The notes below the pieces were generated by a model. The model had not been told where the DNA came from. It did no database searches and worked only from the letters and a program-made list of their open reading frames with translations. Shown in pieces: positions 14,237 to 15,617 of a stretch of 15,617 bases of DNA; positions within the stretch are counted from its first letter, which is position 1; every line of letters starts with the position of its first letter. This stretch comes from Micavibrio sp. UBA6139 (GTDB lineage Bacteria; Pseudomonadota; Alphaproteobacteria; Micavibrionales; Micavibrionaceae): positions 1 through 15,617 of the forward strand of contig DIVF01000029.1 of the NCBI GenBank assembly GCA_002423285.1, given 5' to 3'. The position numbers and the translations under genes were made by a program.

Positions 14237-15299
14237 CCTGACCTCCAAATATCTTTTCATTCATGCTGGCGACAACTGAATGCGTATGCGTCTCGGACAG
14301 GTGGGCATAGCGTTTGACCATCTGCAATGTCTTATGACCCAGCACCTCGGCAATTTCAGTGAGGGTGGCGCCGTTCATTGCAAGATACGAAGCTGCGCTA
14401 TGACGTAGATCATGGAAACGGAAATCCTCAATGCCAGCATTGATCATGGCGTTTTCCCATGCCGTACGAATATCGATAGGTTGGCATTTATATGCGCTGG
14501 AGAAAGCATATTCACATTTCTGATCCCACGCTTCCTTATGGGCTTTCATCAAAGTGTATGCATAGCCCTGCAAAGGCAGGGAGCGGCGTTCGCCGTTCTT
14601 GGTTTCATGCAGAATGATCCTGCGGCGCTCCAGATCAATATCTTTCCATTTTACGCCGATGATTTCCATCTTACGGGCGCCGGTACTAAGGGCCAGAACG
14701 ACGATTTTATAGAGATGCGGATTATCGCTCTTCTTACAAGCCTCCAGCAGGCGGCTGCGCTCCTCATCAGACAGGAAACGAACACGGCCACGAGACTCTT
14801 TGAATTTTGAAACTTTGCCTATGGGATGGATTTCCAGCCATTCCCAATCGTTGATCGCAACAGTGAACAGATGACTGAGTGCGCCTGTATAACGGTTGGC
14901 CGTGACCGCGCCGCGTTTGCGTCCATATTTATTTTCTGTCCCGATCATCTTATTGCGGGTTTTCACAATCAATGACGGCGTAATATCGGCAAGGGAATAA
15001 GCGCCCAGTTCATTCTCCCAGAAATCGAGATAATGTTTCTGGTTAATGTTATTCGCCTTCTTGTGAATGAGAATTTCATCACGATAACGCTGAATAGCAT
15101 CGGAGAGGGTGTATTTGCGGGACTGGCTGGTTTTAAAGTGCCTCCCTTCCCGGATTGCCGCCTCCGTCTGCTGAACCCATAGCTTTGCGTCAGTGATGCG
15201 CTGGAAGGTAGCAATTTGCTGGGGATGCCCATGCAGCCTGATACGGGCGCGATACGATACTGTCCCATCCTTGGCTATGCGTTTTTCAATTGTTGCCAT
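14211..15299 (-). CDS. Tyrosine site-specific integrase
   Basis: This encodes 362 residues of a phage-type integrase that inserts and excises the element. The N-terminus (MATIEKRIAKDGTVSYRARI) is an arm-binding domain. A SAM-like core-binding domain follows (about 63-160) and then the catalytic domain. Catalytic residues are visible: Arg209 in STGARKMEI, a probable Lys234, His296 and Arg299 in FHDLRHSAAS, His322 in LGHKT and Tyr331 in VKRYAHLS. I start at ATG 15299 because the protein then begins as relatives do. A TTG at 15314 is in frame; neither start has a good SD. It is transcribed away from the tRNA, the usual layout for a tRNA-integrated element. Confidence 0.93.
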   Translation of the reverse strand: MATIEKRIAKDGTVSYRARIRLHGHPQQIATFQRITDAKLWVQQTEAAIREGRHFKTSQSRKYTLSDAIQRYRDEILIHKKANNINQKHYLDFWENELGAYSLADITPSLIVKTRNKMIGTENKYGRKRGAVTANRYTGALSHLFTVAINDWEWLEIHPIGKVSKFKESRGRVRFLSDEERSRLLEACKKSDNPHLYKIVVLALSTGARKMEIIGVKWKDIDLERRRIILHETKNGERRSLPLQGYAYTLMKAHKEAWDQKCEYAFSSAYKCQPIDIRTAWENAMINAGIEDFRFHDLRHSAASYLAMNGATLTEIAEVLGHKTLQMVKRYAHLSETHTHSVVASMNEKIFGGQDGSATEAA

Positions 15300-15427
15300 G
15301 CTCCAAATCCACAAAAGAACAAAGTGAGTACAAATATGTGGCCATACACGCCAACAGACTGCAACACTTATCTATCTGGCGTGAATATATAAAATATAAC
15401 AGTCACTTACGGACTCATACCATCGCA

Positions 15428-15531
15428 TGGGACAATTGTCGGGACAGCGAGGCGGGGAATCAGCAAATATTATCGCCCTGTGCGGCTAGTGATTACTGAT
15501 CTTTGTGAAAAACTGTCCCATGAGTGTCCCA
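15428..15531. repeat. Phased TGTCCCA heptamers, candidate integrase/Xis arm sites
   Basis: TGTCCCA occurs at 15514-15520 and 15525-15531 (11 bp apart). In the opposite orientation TGGGACA is at 15428-15434 and CGGGACA at 15440-15446 (12 bp apart). The first inverted copy overlaps the perfect palindrome GACAATTGTC (15431-15440). A fifth copy, TGTCCCA, lies at 15261-15267 inside the integrase gene. Paired repeats about one helical turn apart between integrase and attachment site are what arm-type recombinase or Xis sites look like. The gene-free stretch 15300-15600 otherwise holds only the terminator. Confidence 0.5.
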
Positions 15532-15539
15532 CGGAGCAT

Positions 15540-15567
15540 AAAACAGAAATGGCCCCTTGCGGAGCCA
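15540..15567 (-). terminator. Rho-independent terminator following the tRNA
   Basis: In the leftward RNA, UGGCUCC (15567-15561) pairs with GGGGCCA (15556-15550) over seven pairs (one U-G) around a GCAA tetraloop, then UUUCUGUUUU. It begins about 33 bp past the tRNA 3' end, so it probably ends the tRNA transcript and shields it from the integrase gene. Confidence 0.65.
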
Positions 15568-15600
15568 TCTTCTAAGTCTTTGAAATATAACGATTTTCCT

Positions 15601-15617
15601 TGGTTGCGGGAGTAGGA
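15601..15617 (-). tRNA. 3' end of a tRNA, probably initiator tRNA-Met (cut by window edge)
   Basis: The leftward strand reads TCCTACTCCCGCAACCA, which fits the 3' half of a T-stem, the acceptor strand UCCCGCA, discriminator A73 and an encoded CCA. A72 with A73 before CCA, and the CCCGCAACCA ending, match bacterial initiator tRNA-Met (unpaired C1-A72) as I recall it. The anticodon is outside the window, so identity is uncertain. The integrase gene and phased repeats next to it mark this 3' end as the likely attachment site of the element. Confidence 0.6.

Larger units (their letters stand above)
9983..15617. mobile_element. Integrated element or genomic island next to a tRNA gene (left end uncertain)
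   Basis: This stretch holds a tyrosine integrase beside a tRNA 3' end, an AlpA/Xis-like protein, a winged-helix protein and a primase-helicase fusion, all leftward, plus a restriction-modification gene remnant at the left. Such a set is typical of integrative or satellite-like elements with their own replication module. The right boundary should be within the tRNA end (15601-15617 and beyond). The left boundary is unknown: no second copy of the tRNA end was found by eye. I give 9983 only because recognisable core genes end there. No relaxase, capsid or conjugation gene is visible. Confidence 0.55.

Noticed and set aside
1..15617. CRISPR array or tandem repeat array
   Set aside because: I saw no regularly spaced repeats of 20 or more bases on either strand.

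Overview
The window looks like a chromosomal piece of an alphaproteobacterium with moderate GC. The evidence is class I polyhydroxybutyrate (PHB) enzymes, an initiator-tRNA-like 3' end with encoded CCA at the right edge, and an element cassette (excisionase / winged helix / primase-helicase) of a type I associate with alphaproteobacterial integrative elements. The taxonomic call is an inference from gene style; no 16S or other marker is present.

Left part (1-260): the 3' end of an IS5-family insertion sequence, with its transposase C-terminus and probable right terminal repeat. It stops about 34 bp beyond the phaC stop codon.

Central part (294-9982): two divergent gene blocks. Leftward: an outer-membrane NodT/TolC-type lipoprotein, a 71-residue two-TM protein and PHB synthase phaC, joined by 1-bp stop/start overlaps (TAGTG, TGATG). 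Rightward: an AcrR-like TetR regulator, a YhiI-like periplasmic adaptor, RbbA (two ATPase domains fused to a permease), a YhhJ-like permease and acetoacetyl-CoA reductase phaB. Together they encode a complete tripartite ABC exporter enclosed by the last two enzymes of PHB synthesis. A short regulatory region (about 3650-3702) with a 12-bp palindrome lies between the blocks. The thiolase phaA, phasin, PhaR and depolymerase are not in the window.

Right part (about 9983-15617): a small integrated element. Directly after phaB is a headless remnant of a type I restriction-modification methylase (HsdM C-terminus). A non-coding stretch rich in hairpins follows. Then comes a leftward gene set: tyrosine integrase, an unknown 207-residue protein, an AlpA/Xis-like DNA-binding protein, a winged-helix protein and a primase-helicase fusion. 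The last three are coupled by ATGA overlaps. Ahead of the excisionase gene, a nested hairpin pairs the Shine-Dalgarno sequence with an exact 10-nt complement, which could gate translation of the whole cassette. Between integrase and tRNA lie phased TGTCCCA repeats, likely recombinase or Xis arm sites, and a terminator. The element appears inserted at the 3' end of the tRNA at 15601-15617. I could not find the matching distal attachment repeat in the window.
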